This document shows, one piece after another, positions 33,238 to 45,439 of a stretch of DNA of 64,000 bases. Source of the DNA: Haliotis asinina. Lineage: Eukaryota; Mollusca; Gastropoda; Lepetellida; Haliotidae. The first letter of the stretch is position 1. Each line of letters starts with the position of its first letter. Both the position numbers and the translations under genes were made by a program. The notes beneath the pieces were generated by a model, which searched no databases, was not told where the DNA came from, and saw only the letters and a program-made list of their open reading frames with translations. The stretch lies in NCBI RefSeq assembly GCF_037392515.1, contig NC_090292.1:45931747-45995746 (forward strand), written 5' to 3'.

Positions 33238-35005
33238 TTAAGTTAGTGTTTTCCATATCTTCGAATCAACTCTCATGTGTCTTGATGCTTCTATGGCAGT
33301 TGGTTTTGGAATCTCAGCCAAAATATCATCATGGCTATACCAACACAGATCTCGCATGCGCGGTCAAAAGAAACGATTACTCTCTTTTGTGATGTGATGC
33401 ATGCATTCAACATATAAGTCACTGCTACCAGAATTCACCACCTTTCCAGGGTAAGTTTCACAATCATATGTCACTAAGACATAGTTGCCAAGGAAATCAT
33501 CAAGTTGAGGTATTGCATTTTTAAGATAAGCTGCTGAGGGTGATGCAGGTGTGTTGTCCCCTGGTCGAGAAAATATATAAAAATCAGAGGAGGAAGAGTC
33601 AAGGGTAGCAGCTTTGGGTTCTTCAGTTGTTGGGAATGCCTGTACGTCAGGATTTGTTGACGCTTCAAGATCAGATGCAGAAGAGTTGAGGGCAGCAGCT
33701 TTCAATTTGTCAGGTGTCATGACTGCCTGTCCTTCATTATTTGAAGATGCTTCAATAGCAAATAAAGAAGAAGAGTCGAGGGCAGCAGCTTTGGGGTCTT
33801 CAGGTGTCGGAAATGTTTGTTCATCAGAATTTGACGATGCTTAATGATCACAAGCAGAGGATTCCAAAGCAGCAGCTAGGGATTTCACATTTGTCTGGTC
33901 TCTTTGTTTTTTCAAGACTTGTTGTTGAGGCTTCAGACTCAGCAGATGAGGAATCAATAGCACTTACTTCCATTAAGGGGACAAAATGGAGTTCGTATCT
34001 CCAGTTCATGTGCTTGTCCACATCAGGTGGATCCTTCCTCCATCTTTGGAAATTCGAGGAAGTATCAGTCAACGCAAGCCTTGCCAAACACTAGTGTTTC
34101 CTAACTTTGCCAAACTTTCTATGCCATTTTCGAAAAAATTGTCAAAATTGTTACCAAATTGTTCAATACCGTTACCATTTTTGGAATTAAGTCAGTTTCC
34201 ACAAGACGATGATGCACACAAAATAAATGCATGTATCTTTGAATTGTTCATGCTCTGACCATTAGAAGAAAACTATTTGTTTCAATCTTTTTCGGGACAT
34301 TTTTTGCCCCATATTTCTATTTTTTTCAAAACTGTTACCAACTTTCAATACCGTTACTGTCTTTAGAATCATATTACCTGTCAACATATAAATGACGCAC
34401 TTAGATTTAATTTTTATTTCTGTAGATTGGTTGATGGATTTGTAAAATGGATAAAGTAAGAAAATAATTGTTTTATACAATGATGTCAAAATATCAGGAG
34501 ATTATTCCAAAACTGTTACCAAAATAGTCAATACCGCTGCCACTTTGGCAAGTGTGAGACAGTTTCAAATTCAATTAGTGCAGCCGGGTATATTTTCATT
34601 ATTTTAACTCTTCACATACTTACGGCAATGAAAAAATAATAATTAATAATTAAAGCTTAGAAAATGGACATGTATCTCTAAATTGTCAATACCATTACCA
34701 TAGGTGACAATACCGCTACTTTCTGCATGGTAGTGGTATTGACTGATCAACATGCCATCAGCAGAACAATTTAAATGACAATTTTCAAAGATATATATAA
34801 ATATTTTTATGAATTTTTTTTTAACCTTTGCCTTCCTGGTAACAATATTGACATAATGAATTGGTAGACCCAACCTGCTACTTACTTTGACCACTGGAAT
34901 CTTTTTTTTCTTGGTGTTTTTCCAAACCCTGCAGCCATGTGCTTCTGCACACAGGAAGGGATGGAAGACAGGAAGTGCCTCTTTGACTTAGTGGGGAGGT
35001 CTCAA
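33238..35005 (-). pseudogene. broken gene: Ser/Ala-rich repeats and C-terminal domain
   Basis: The C-terminal part reads LDDFLGNYVLVTYDCETYPG, then KVVNSGSSDLYVECMH and NRFF, a TGA at about 33364 where a Trp is expected, and then PRMRDLCWYSHDDILAEIPK to a TAA at 33238. This PGKV...FFWP...WY pattern is one I have seen at the end of many uncharacterised mollusc proteins, some transposon-derived. Upstream lie repeats of about 32 residues (AAALNSSASDLEAS, KAATLDSSSSDF) and, at 34886-35005, an exon-like KRHFLSSIPSCVQKHMAAGF that stops at a GTAAGT donor. Frame breaks occur near 33845 and 33910. Confidence 0.45.
34070..34760. repeat. degenerate tandem repeat, about 178 bp, four units
   Basis: The paired words GTTACCA and TCAATACCGTTAC recur at about 34150, 34333, 34508 and 34690, each followed by ACTTTGG- or ATTTTTGG-like text. 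Between them the sequence is poorly conserved, so the array is old. The same words occur singly at 32217 and, reversed, at 32563. Confidence 0.55.
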
Positions 35006-35454
35006 TATTTTCACCACAGAAGATGATGGCAATGGTTTTGACATACATCACATGGAGCTTTAAACCAAAAATAACCAATAACATCAAACTTGGGATTAAT
35101 TTGACTCTTTATTATCTATCTCTAATGTATATTGATGAAAAACAAGGCGTAAATCATTATTAGAAAATTCTAGAAACAACATAAAAAAAATCAATGAAAA
35201 TGTGTGACCTGGAGGTAGGGACACGCCATTTTGCCTGATTTTCATGTTTGAAACTAATTGCAAAAATTAATTGATGATGACATTCAAATTTCCATGTGTT
35301 GTATCCCTTTAATTACATATTATGCTATGAACTTAAAAAAAAAATATTGTTTGTGTGTAATAATTGAATGAATTTGTACAAGACAGAGATTTAGACTCTG
35401 GACCAGTTTGACTCATATGGGAAAAATTCTGCATACAGTGATTAACTTAATGGC

Positions 35455-36190
35455 ACAACACCCACTTGCCTAGCCTTTGGTCAGATCTCAAATTGGACGT
35501 CCATTTGAATGGTTGAGTAATGCATGGATGTTTTCCTTCAAAGTTAGCTTGGTGCCATTGGCCAACCTACTTCCATATGATGTGGCGTAGACTTTGCTGT
35601 TGGTAGGCCACATGCGTACATGACAAGCATGTCATTGTAATACAGTTGCGTAGGTCGATGCTCATGCTGTTGATCACTTGACTGGTGCACTCAGTATTTA
35701 TAAACCGCTAAATGTCTTTTAGCGTTTAGCGGCATTCAGAAGTTATTATGTGTAACCAAGATTTGTTATAGATTAAACTTCTTTTTAATTCTTCGAAAAC
35801 AATGCTTCAAGGTCTATTTCAGACCCCTTCATCGGGTCAACTAAACAGCTAATGCTATGACGTCAACCCAATGATGTCATAACTCTGACATGATGTCACA
35901 GATGTGGACAACTCAGAATGAGCAGACACTGCAATGATTAACTTGATGACATAATGCTAACTTGCCTGATCTTTGATCAAATGACAGTTTGGAATAAGAT
36001 AGGAGTGATTCAGTGATGCACTGATGTTCTCCTCAATGGATAGCTTGATGCCATCACCTAATCTGTTCCCACCAAGGAACAAATTGTTTGGCAAGTCAAT
36101 TAATATTTGGCGTTTGCCCTTCTGGACATATGGCACATCCCTGACAATCATTTCATCCCTGGTAATAAACGCCACAAGGTACTCGCACAC
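35455..36190 (-). repeat. diverged tandem duplication with coding-like remnant
   Basis: The segments 35450-35590 and 35935-36075 are homologous: both run from GATTAACTT through CTTGCCT, GATCAAAT- or CAGATCTCA-type text, then ATGGATGTTTTCCTTCAAAG versus ACTGATGTTCTCCTCAATGG. On the minus strand the second gives NLFLGGNRLGDGIKLSIEEN and the first GSRLANGTKLTLKENIHALL, so the duplicated unit was once coding. I do not recognise the protein. Between them is a retroposon-tail-like motif (35804-35866). Confidence 0.4.
35804..35866 (-). other. hammerhead-like retroposon tail motif, degenerate
   Basis: On the minus strand CCCGATGAAG is followed by a 5-bp stem, GGTCT/AGACC, around GAAAT, and then TTGAAGC. 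This has the layout of the hammerhead core (CTGATGA, stem II, GAAA) known from Penelope-like elements, but with substitutions in both conserved boxes. It is probably inactive. Similar motifs occur at 11440-11490, 45039-45080 and 55655-55700. Confidence 0.35.
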
Positions 36191-37973
36191 TAGTCACTGG
36201 TTGCAAAACAACCAGGATCTTAAGTATTTATTTATGTACTCCACCTTTAATGGTGTATACACCCAGGTAGAGGGCCCCTTTGCACCCTGGGGACACATCT
36301 GATAACCCTTGAAAGGATAGGTAACAGGAATGTACCTTCTTGACAAGGCCATAGCCTTGAACTCGTTGGAGAACCTGTTGTGTTCATCTGACTCTTATTC
36401 TTCACTTGGTATAAAGCATGTAGCCCGGTCTTAAATCCTTAGATGACACCGACTGCATTGCATATATGAACCTAATAATGAAAAAGGCCTGTGCCCCAAA
36501 GTTCTTCAGATAATGACAGATATTGATTCCCAACATATGACACAAAGATATGGATAAAATCAGAAGGCATGTGAAGGAGTTAAAAAATTGCCTTGGAACA
36601 ATTACAATTGATGGATTTCACTTCACTTTTATACCACAGATGCTGCAATACACTTACAGGGAGCTGGTGTTGTGGCCTATGCCTTACCTTCAGTTGTCTG
36701 GACATCGGTCAATTAAACAGTCAATTCTTTAGTCAAGTACAGGTGTACAGTTAGTATCTGAGTCATGTGGAGTTTGGGTTGTAGCCACTGCCCTCATCCT
36801 CAGTTTTCTGGACCTCTGTCAGTGATATATAGTCGTGTCTGTAGACAGGAACATACACTGAGTCATGGCCTCCACATTTCTTTTTTGATTGGTGAGGACT
36901 TCGCTTAACATGAGTGTGGTGGCTCTCTATGTTGAGTTAACTGCCATCAGTAAAGGTGAATTTGCACACGACTGAGAACACTCCAGATATGGTGATAGAG
37001 ATGACATAATGGAGAATCATGTACGCCAAACGATTGAAGTTTTGTTTCTTTATACCCTATTGAGGCTCCATGTTGACAAGACATTTTTTTTATATATGGG
37101 TCATGATGTAGTGGCATCAGGGTTCAGAATGTTGAGCAATCTGAGTGGTAAAACTGACGGTGGGCCCCATCGGAGTGGGATAGGCACTTAATTTTAGTAG
37201 CAGGGGGTAACCGGTTTCATTCTAAGTGAACTCATCAGACCATTCTGCATTGGTTGTGCAGCCCTTTATATACTCTGTAGGCTATTGTGTGATGTGTTGG
37301 TGATTGATGTTTTGACGTTATGACGTCATTAACCATTGTGCGTCTTGTCAGTGGTTCAACCACTGGCAAATAGTTGCCCATCGGTTTGATAGGATTGGGT
37401 GCCCCTCCTTAAAATATAAGGAGGGGCCGGAATCACACAGATAGGGGTAAAACTGACCGAGTTTAATCATGTATGGTGACTTATATGAGTATAAGTAAAA
37501 AAATTATATACATACTGCGGACTAGAAATATCTGGTCTGGGCAACATGGACAACTTGAAATAATCGGTAATGATTATTACCAATGCCACAGTTTATTTTG
37601 CCAGATGGTGTTGGTATGCTGGCTGTTTCAGAATGTCAGTTCTGGCACTTGAGGCCAGTCGTTGGTATTTCCTAAATAGGTTGTGGGTTGGTGTGTTTCC
37701 TATGTGGATGACTGCTTAAATCCTTGTGGTCAGTAGACTGGCCACGGCTCCGTTATGAGTCTTTCCATAACAAGGTTAGGATCATCCCAGTTGGTGAAAG
37801 GTGGTATTGGTGTAACAGAGGTGTTCCTGAACAGTATGGAAAGGTGAACACTTGTAGGGGGTCTGCAGAGATTTATTTCGGAGCTGGTGTTTGGGATATG
37901 AAGATCCCCAGTTGGCCGTCAGTCCAGGTGACGAACGAACAAAAAAGGCCCTGAATGATAAAAATATACATAA
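36191..37973. other. unassigned stretch with one sharp hairpin
   Basis: No gene is supportable. A perfect hairpin, CCCCTCCTTA with TAAGGAGGGG, lies at about 37395-37420. Open frames of 60-76 codons have no recognisable domain. Confidence 0.5.
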
Positions 37974-40900
37974 ATAACTACATGCCTTTTATATACGATA
38001 TATTTCATGTCATGCATTCAGTATGATGAACACTGTACTATTGTTATGTTATAACTACATGCCTTTTATATACGATACATTTCATGTCATGCATTCAGTA
38101 TGATGAACTCCGTACTATTGTTATGTTATAACTACATGCCTTTTATATACGATATATTTCATGTCATGCATTCAGTATGATGAACTCCGTACTATTGTTA
38201 TGTTATAACTACATGCCTTTTATATACGATACATTTCATGTCATGCATTCAGTATGATGAACTCCGTACTATTGTTATGTTATAACTACATGCCTTTTAT
38301 ATACGATACATTTCATGTCATGCATTCAGTATGATGAACTCCGTACTATTGTTATGTTATAACTACATGCCTTTTATATATACGATACATTTCATGTCAT
38401 GCATTCAGTATGATGAACACCGTACTATTGTTATGTTATAACTACATGCCTTTTATATATACGATACATTTCATGTCATGCATTCAGTATGATGAACACC
38501 GTACTATTGTTATGTTATAACTACATGCCTTTTATATACGATACATTTCATGTCATGCATTCAGTATGATGAACTCCGTACTATTGTTATGTTATAACTA
38601 CATGCCTTTTATATATACGATACATTTCATGTCATGCATTCAGTATGATGAACTCCGTACTATTGTTATGTTATAACTACATGCCTTTTATATACGATAC
38701 ATTTCATGTCATGCATTCAGTATGATGAACTCCGTACTATTGTTATGTTATAACTACATGCCTTTCATATATACGATACATTTCATGTCATGCATTCAGT
38801 ATGATGAACTCCGTACTATTGTTATGTTATAACTACATGCCTTTTATATATACGATACATTTCATGTCATGCATTCAGTATGATGAACTCCGTACTATTG
38901 TTATGTTATAACTACATGCCTTTTATATACGATACATTTCATGTCATGCATTCAGTATGATGAACTCCGTACTATTGTTATGTTATAACTACATGCCTTT
39001 CATATATACGATACATTTCATGTCATGCATTCAGTATGATGAACTCCGTACTATTGTTATGTTATAACTACATGCCTTTTATATACGATACATTTCATGT
39101 CATGCATTCAGTATGATGAACTCCGTACTATTGTTATGTTATAACTACATGCCTTTCATATATACGATACATTTCATGTCATGCATTCAGTATGATGAAC
39201 TCCGTACTATTGTTATGTTATAACTACATGCCTTTCATATATACGATACATTTCGTGTCATGCATTCAGTATGATGAACACCGTACTATTGTTATGTTAT
39301 AACTACATGCCTTTTATATACGATACATTTCATGTCATGCATTCAGTATGATGAACACCGTACTATTGTTATGTTATAACTACATGCCTTTTATATACGA
39401 TACATTTCATGTCATGCATTCAGTATGATGAACTCCGTACTATTGTTATGTTATAACTACATGCCTTTCATATATACGATACATTTCATGTCATGCATTC
39501 AGTATGATGAACTCCGTACTATTGTTATGTTATAACTACATGCCTTTCATATATACGATACATTTCATGTCATGCATTCAGTATGATGAACTCCGTACTA
39601 TTGTTATGTTATAACTACATGCCTTTTATATACGATACATTTCATGTCATGCATTCAGTATGATGAACTCCGTACTATTGTTATGTTATAACTACATGCC
39701 TTTCATATATACGATACATTTCATGTCATGCATTCAGTATGATGAACTCCGTACTATTGTTATGTTATAACTACATGCCTTTCATATATACGATACATTT
39801 CATGTCATGCATTCAGTATGATGAACACCGTACTATTGTTATGTTATAACTACATGCCTTTTATATACGATACATTTCATGTCATGCATTCAGTATGATG
39901 AACTCCGTACTATTGTTATGTTATAACTACATGCCTTTCATATATACGATACATTTCATGTCATGCATTCAGTATGATGAACTCCGTACTATTGTTATGT
40001 TATAACTACATGCCTTTTATATACGATACATTTCATGTCATGCATTCAGTATGATGAACACCGTACTATTGTTATGTTATAACTACATGCCTTTCATATA
40101 TACGATACATTTCATGTCATGCATTCAGTATGATGAACTCCGTACTATTGTTATGTTATAACTACATCCCTTTCATATATACGATAAATTTCATGTCATG
40201 CATTCAGTATGATGAACACCGTACTATTGTTATGTTATAACTACATGCCTTTCATATATACTATACATTTCATGTCATGCATTCAGTATGATGAACACTG
40301 TACTATTGTTATGTTATAACTACATGCCTTTTATATACGATACATTTCATGTCATGCATTCAGTATGATGAACACCGTACTATTGTTATGTTATAACTAC
40401 ATGCCTTTTATATACGATATATTTCATGTCATGCATTCAGTATGATGAACACCGTACTATTGTTATGTTATAACTACATGCCTTTTATATACGATACATT
40501 TCATGTCATGCATTCAGTATGATGAACACCGTACTATTGTTATGTACGTTATAACTACATGCCTTTTATATACGATATATTTCATGTCATGCATTCAGTA
40601 TGATGAACACCGTACTATTGTTATGTTATAACTACATGCCTTTTATATACGATACATTTCATGTCATGCATTCAGTATGATGAACACCGTACTATTGTTA
40701 TGTTATAACTACATGCCTTTTATATACGATACATTTCATGTCATGCATTCAGTATGATGAACACCGTACTATTGTTATGTTATAACTACATGCCTTTTAT
40801 ATACGATACATTTCATGTCATGCATTCAGTATGATGAACACCGTACTATTGTTATGTTATAACTACATGCCTTTTATATACGATATATTTCATGTCATGC

Positions 40901-41088
40901 ATTCAGTATGATGAACACCGTACTATTGTTATGTTATAACTACATGCCTTTTATATACGATATATTTCATGTCATGCATTCAGTATGATGAACACCATAC
41001 TATTGTTATGTTATAACTACATGCCTTTTATATACGATATATTTCATGTCATGCATTCAGTATGATGAACACCGTACTATTGTTATGT
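37974..41088. repeat. 77-bp satellite array, about 40 units
   Basis: The unit starts ATAACTACATGCCTTTTATA and ends CCGTACTATTGTTATGTT. Two length classes exist: 77 bp (TTTTATATACG) and 79 bp (TTTCATATATACG or TTTTATATATACG). A second variable site reads GAACTCCG or GAACACCG. The outer units (first few and last ten) are mainly 77 bp with GATATATT or GAACACCG; the middle mixes 77 and 79 with GAACTCCG, in partly regular alternation. One late unit has a 4-bp insert (TATGTACGTTATAA). No ORF. Confidence 0.97.
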
Positions 41089-41976
41089 CTAATAACTGTT
41101 AATTAATCATGCAGATTTAAGACATGTACTGCAATTGCAATCTAAAAACAATACCTCACCTCGTCTCAGGGACGCAGGCAGACTAGGCCAACAGCTTAAT
41201 AGATTTTCTCAGTGAACCTAAATAAACAAAATACTGCCTAAGTATGCTGCTTGTATATATATAGGTATACTTGATGCATAGCATCAGCGTTCACGTAAAT
41301 AGGGTAACTTTATGACTCTAATACACACACAAGATATACATATAGAAATCAAACCTTATAGTAAGCATGTATGATACACATTACTGTATCATGACAACCA
41401 TAGAATAGCTAATACATATACCGACTATACACACATATACGTGTATACACATTATAGCATCATGGTATAAAATGCATTACTGCTCGAATAACCGCATGCC
41501 AGTATACTATTGTACTGGTACAAAATATGTAATATATTTGGTCTAAAATACTAAGTATGCATATATCAACAAACACTTAACATGTGCTAGAAATGATGAA
41601 ACACTAATCCTGAAAACATGTAATCTAACATACTAAATCCTATTAGCCCTACTGTAATTTGATATAAAAAGATCTAACTTAACTTACCCCGTAATGTGCT
41701 GGTGGTGTGCTGTGCTCATACAGAGAAAAAATGTGGACTGCCCAGGTGAAAGGCAGTACAAAGCTTCAAATATAACAAGAGGGTGAAATCCATCAAACAA
41801 TAGAAACCTTGTCAACAGGCCAATGCAGAGATTGGGCCTGACACAAATTACTTAACAATAGACCCCAAGCTACCTGCTGCAACTAGCTTACTAGTGAGTT
41901 AATGAATCAGTGAAATGTTAGTGTTAACACAAACCTCTTTAGAAATGATAAAGTTGAATTTTACCTAAGTTTAAAA
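41089..41976. other. unassigned stretch between satellite and mariner
   Basis: AT-rich sequence with many TATATA words. I see no gene or named repeat. Confidence 0.5.
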
Positions 41977-41978
41977 TA

Positions 41979-43243
41979 CGAGGGTTGGCTGAAAAGTTCT
42001 AAGCCTCACTGTGAAAAAAAGTTACAAGGTCCAGGTTTGTAATTTATTTTTCCCCTTCCAAGTTCACACACTTTTGCCAGCGATGCTGCAAGGCCCGAAT
42101 CCCAGTCAGGAAGAAATAATCTTCAGCTACCTTAAAAAAATCAGTCACAGCGGAAATGACGTCATCATTACTTGCAAAATGGCGACCGGCGAGTTCCTTT
42201 TTCACTTTGGGGAACAGGTGGAAGTCAGAAGGAGCCAAATCAGGTGAATAAGGAGGATGGTCAATGAGTTCAAAGCCACAATCGCGGATTGTTGACATGG
42301 CCACCACCGATTTGTGAACAGGCGCATTGTCTTGGTGGAAGACGACACCTTTAGTGATCATCCCTCGTCGTTTGGCTTTGATTGCTTCTCGCAACTGGGT
42401 CAGTAGATCAGTATCTGCCGTTGATAGTTTGACCTTTTTCAAGATAATCAATGAGCAGAATACCCCTGGAATCCCAAAAGACTGATGCCATCACCTTTCC
42501 AGCTGAAGGAACAGACTTGGCTTTCTTCGCAGCTGGTTTGACTGTAGTTTTGTTTCTGGTTGAAAGTGATATATCCAGGTCTCATCCATGGTTAGAAATC
42601 GTGCCACAAAATCATCGGGATCTGCTTCAAAACGACGCAAATTGTCAAGGACGTCTGGAACCTGACACGTTTCTGTTCTGCTGTCAAGAGCTTTGGCACC
42701 CATCTTGCAGAAACTTTAGTCATTCCTAATTCGTTGGTGATAATATGCTCAACCCTCTCATGAGAGATGCCCACTACACTAGCAATAGTCAATTGCTACG
42801 AGGGTTGCTGATCGTTGATCATATCAACATATCGAGCACTCGCGTGATGTTTTCTGGAGTGGTTGCTGTTGAAGGCCTTCCTGAGCGTGGGTCATCATCA
42901 AGGCTTTGTCTGCCACGCTTAAATTCTGCAGCCCACTTCTTTACTGTGGAAAATGAAGGAGCGTCATCCCCTAGAGTGGAGACTATGTCAGCATGTATCT
43001 GTGTTGAGGACATCCCTTTCTTTTGCAAGTACTTGATGACTGCCCTGTATTCAGTTTTGTCCATTTCTGATGATTTCAGAGGGTAGGTTTACCAAAAGAG
43101 CTGTAGTTGAGATAAAACTATTAGTACGTTTGTAGTTCTTGTGTCTATGATTCACTAAATGATTGTCTTTATTGGTGGCAAACACCTGTCTCTACCTGGT
43201 GGGGAAAAACCACTCAGGCTGAGAACTTTTCAGCCAACCCTCG
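41979..43243 (-). mobile_element. mariner (DD34D) element with both terminal inverted repeats
   Basis: This 1,265-bp element sits between TA dinucleotides at 41977-41978 and 43244-43245. Its ends are inverted copies of CGAGGGTTGGCTGAAAAGTT plus CT(A/C)AGCCT, about 28 bp with one mismatch. The single transposase gene, on the minus strand, is broken. The intact ends mean it could still be moved by a transposase supplied elsewhere. Confidence 0.93.
42044..43064 (-). pseudogene. mariner transposase, dead copy
   Basis: From the ATG at 43064 it reads EYRAVIKYLQKKGMSSTQIH, FSTVKKWAAEFKRGRQSLDD and DPRSGRPSTATTPENI (paired helix-turn-helix and linker). Then, in other frames, come TIASVVGISHERVEHI, FLTMDETWIYHF (first Asp) and FHQDNAPVHKS (second Asp), with 34 residues to the third Asp in SPDLAPSDFHLF. 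The coding passes through at least four frame changes between about 42800 and 42430, so it cannot make a full protein. The usual length would be about 345 residues. Confidence 0.9.
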
Positions 43244-43554
43244 TATTAAAATGACATTTATTTACACACTGTTACATTGGTATTGGCCCGTAATAAAAAT
43301 CGTATCAAATGGCCCATGTTGCAAGTGATTGTTTGGCATAAAATGGATAACTTTATGTGCCACTGTAGTGGGTCCACTCCTGTGGGGGCGGCTGGTTTTA
43401 CAGTGGTGGAGGCCTGTTTAAACTTGTGTGACTCCATTGTTATGCTCATCTGGCTTGACAGTAGCTGTGATCTGGATGTGATTAACGAAGTTGTTGGGAT
43501 CATCAATCTGAGCAGTAGTTCGTTGAGCCACTTTTCAGGGAGTTAAAAGTTTTC

Positions 43555-44880
43555 ATGGTTTCTGCAATATTGCAGCCATATAGCAATGAAAACAAGGTAA
43601 TTGATTTAAAATAGCTGTGGAGATATGGCAGTAAAACTATCTAGACTAAATATTGGATATTTAAGACAGTGATGAAATTTAACCAACTTTACCTATAGAG
43701 CAAGATACAAAATAAAAATGCGCTGAACGTCACCACCAACTTAGGTAGATTACCACACTAAGGACCATGAGAACTTGACGGTAGTTTGGCTACCTGCATG
43801 GGTCCAAGCTGGATTTATATCATCCCTTTAGCCATTGGCGATTGTACTGACAGTTAGCCGTAATTAAACAACAAATATTCTATGATTAAAAAAGTGTGTA
43901 GAGCTAAATAGACTTTAAAAGATTTTGGACTATCATACTATCATGAAATGATAATTCATACCAAAATTCTTTATTAATTGTAACCAGTACAAGCAATATA
44001 TTAGCATTCAAATATGAGGAAAATATGAATATAGAATATTAGTTTCATCATGTATCAGTAAAAGCTTAGACAAAACTCCTCTCAAAAGTAGTAAAGCTTA
44101 TCTCACAGACATTCCATTGAAAAAGGTATAAGTAATGACCACACAATTTCACAGTTAGAATCCTAGCCTGAGTTAATCAGAACACTGTAAGACAAACCAT
44201 TCACTAAAACAAGGGTTATGTCTAGACGGGTTAATAAACTGCTTTGAAGAGGTAAACATGCCATCACCTACAGTAAAATAACATTATGCAAACACCAGTT
44301 AAGGGTCGTTAAAGATCTAGCCCAGAGTAAGCAATCAAGCATCCAGTAAATGTGCCAACAAGATTAATGCCACTTAGAATAGGATTAAAAGATTAAGTAC
44401 TCCCCCTGTCTGGTCACTGAAGTTGTAATGGTAAGACACACCCCATTTTATTTATTCTGTATTTCATTGGCTATTGTAGGTTACACCCATTTTTTGTATC
44501 AGTCAGCAAATCAGAATCTTTGTATTGTTTAAATTGTAGTTAAATAGTCTCCAACTTCATTTGTCCATCAGTAGGGTTTAGACTCCCAACACAGGTCAGC
44601 TCAAGCCCTCAGCCCAGAGGGTTGTACCGACTCTCTGTGGCCACCCTTGTTACTCCATCTCTTGTAAATAAAATTGTAATTAGCTTCTTGTGACTTCGGA
44701 CTCTTTGCTGAGTTAATTCCCCCGAGCAAACCAGCACGCCAGTTAGATAAGGGAGCTCACTGGTACCCTCACTTGGACCCGAGATCCATATCATAACAAT
44801 ACCCTCACAGGAGGACAAGTTTTTACAGTGCTTTAACCACTTTCGAGGACACAGCCACTAACAATCATTACAATACATCT
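43555..44880 (-). mobile_element. LINE 3' UTR fragment split by a later insertion
   Basis: 43555-43940 and 44805-44880 are consecutive parts of a minus-strand LINE tail. The first holds TTGCAGCCATATAGCAATGA, CTACCTGCATGGGTCCAAGC and GCCATTGGCGATTG. The second holds CAGGAGGACAAGTTTTTACA and CGAGGACACAGCCACTAACA. In the complete LINE these blocks are adjacent at 8660-8800. About 865 bp of foreign sequence separates them. Confidence 0.7.
43941..44804 (-). mobile_element. LTR-like fossil inserted in the LINE tail
   Basis: About 865 bp. On the minus strand it begins TGTTATGATATGG and ends shortly after a polyadenylation-type AATAAAG. It could be a solo LTR or a non-coding relative. It has no coding region. 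The 3' 455 bp recur at 46107-46562. It is younger than the LINE tail it interrupts. The family cannot be named. Confidence 0.4.
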
Positions 44881-45038
44881 ATATACAGAACATACTAATC
44901 AGATTTCTTAAATAATATCTGTTCCTCTAGAAAACCAGGAATGTAAGGAGTACTAACAGTGTTAAAAAGATCTCTTTTTTCATAGTGATGTAACGAAGTT
45001 ATTTTGTACGGTTGGGACATTGCCAGGTTTCAATGTGA

Positions 45039-45080
45039 CTGACTAGAGATATCTATTTCGACCTATAAAACCTTCATCAG
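45039..45080 (-). other. hammerhead-like retroposon tail motif, degenerate
   Basis: On the minus strand TTCTGATGAAGG is followed by TTTTATAGGTCGAAATAG. The CTGATGA and GAAA boxes are intact, but the intervening bases do not form a convincing stem II. It is probably a decayed retroposon end. Confidence 0.3.
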
Positions 45081-45439
45081 AATCATTGAAGAAATCGTGA
45101 TTTAAATCACTGAGTGATTTTGTTTCTTGTTTACATCAGCAGGGATTAAAACAGTTTTGTTTGAGTTTCTTTTCAACTGTGAATTTATCATTTTTGGTGA
45201 GCTATTGCATGGGACGTATTCATAAGTTAATTTGGTGTATGAAATCCCTTTAAGATTTTACACACACTTCATTTTTGGATCTCAGGTATGCTTCTCCCTG
45301 TCTGTTTATGTGCAGGATGGTCTACAATGATATATTCAGAGTATTTTACATAATGCAGATAATTTTTTAAACACTTCAGATTTTTTAAATTGTTATTGAT
45401 AGTCCAGAAAGTGCACTTACATAATTGAGCTGAGTCCTT

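Noticed and set aside
33614-34094. Plus-strand open frames in the Ser/Ala repeat region
   Set aside because: The minus strand gives the consistent repeat peptide and the C-terminal domain; the plus frames are its shadow.
43953-44403. Complete LTR retrotransposon between the two 455-bp repeats
   Set aside because: The repeats are in direct orientation, but the sequence between them is LINE tail, local repeats and unrelated text with no retroelement coding region.
45039-45080. Active hammerhead ribozyme
   Set aside because: The two conserved boxes are there but stem II does not pair convincingly by eye; kept only as a degenerate motif.
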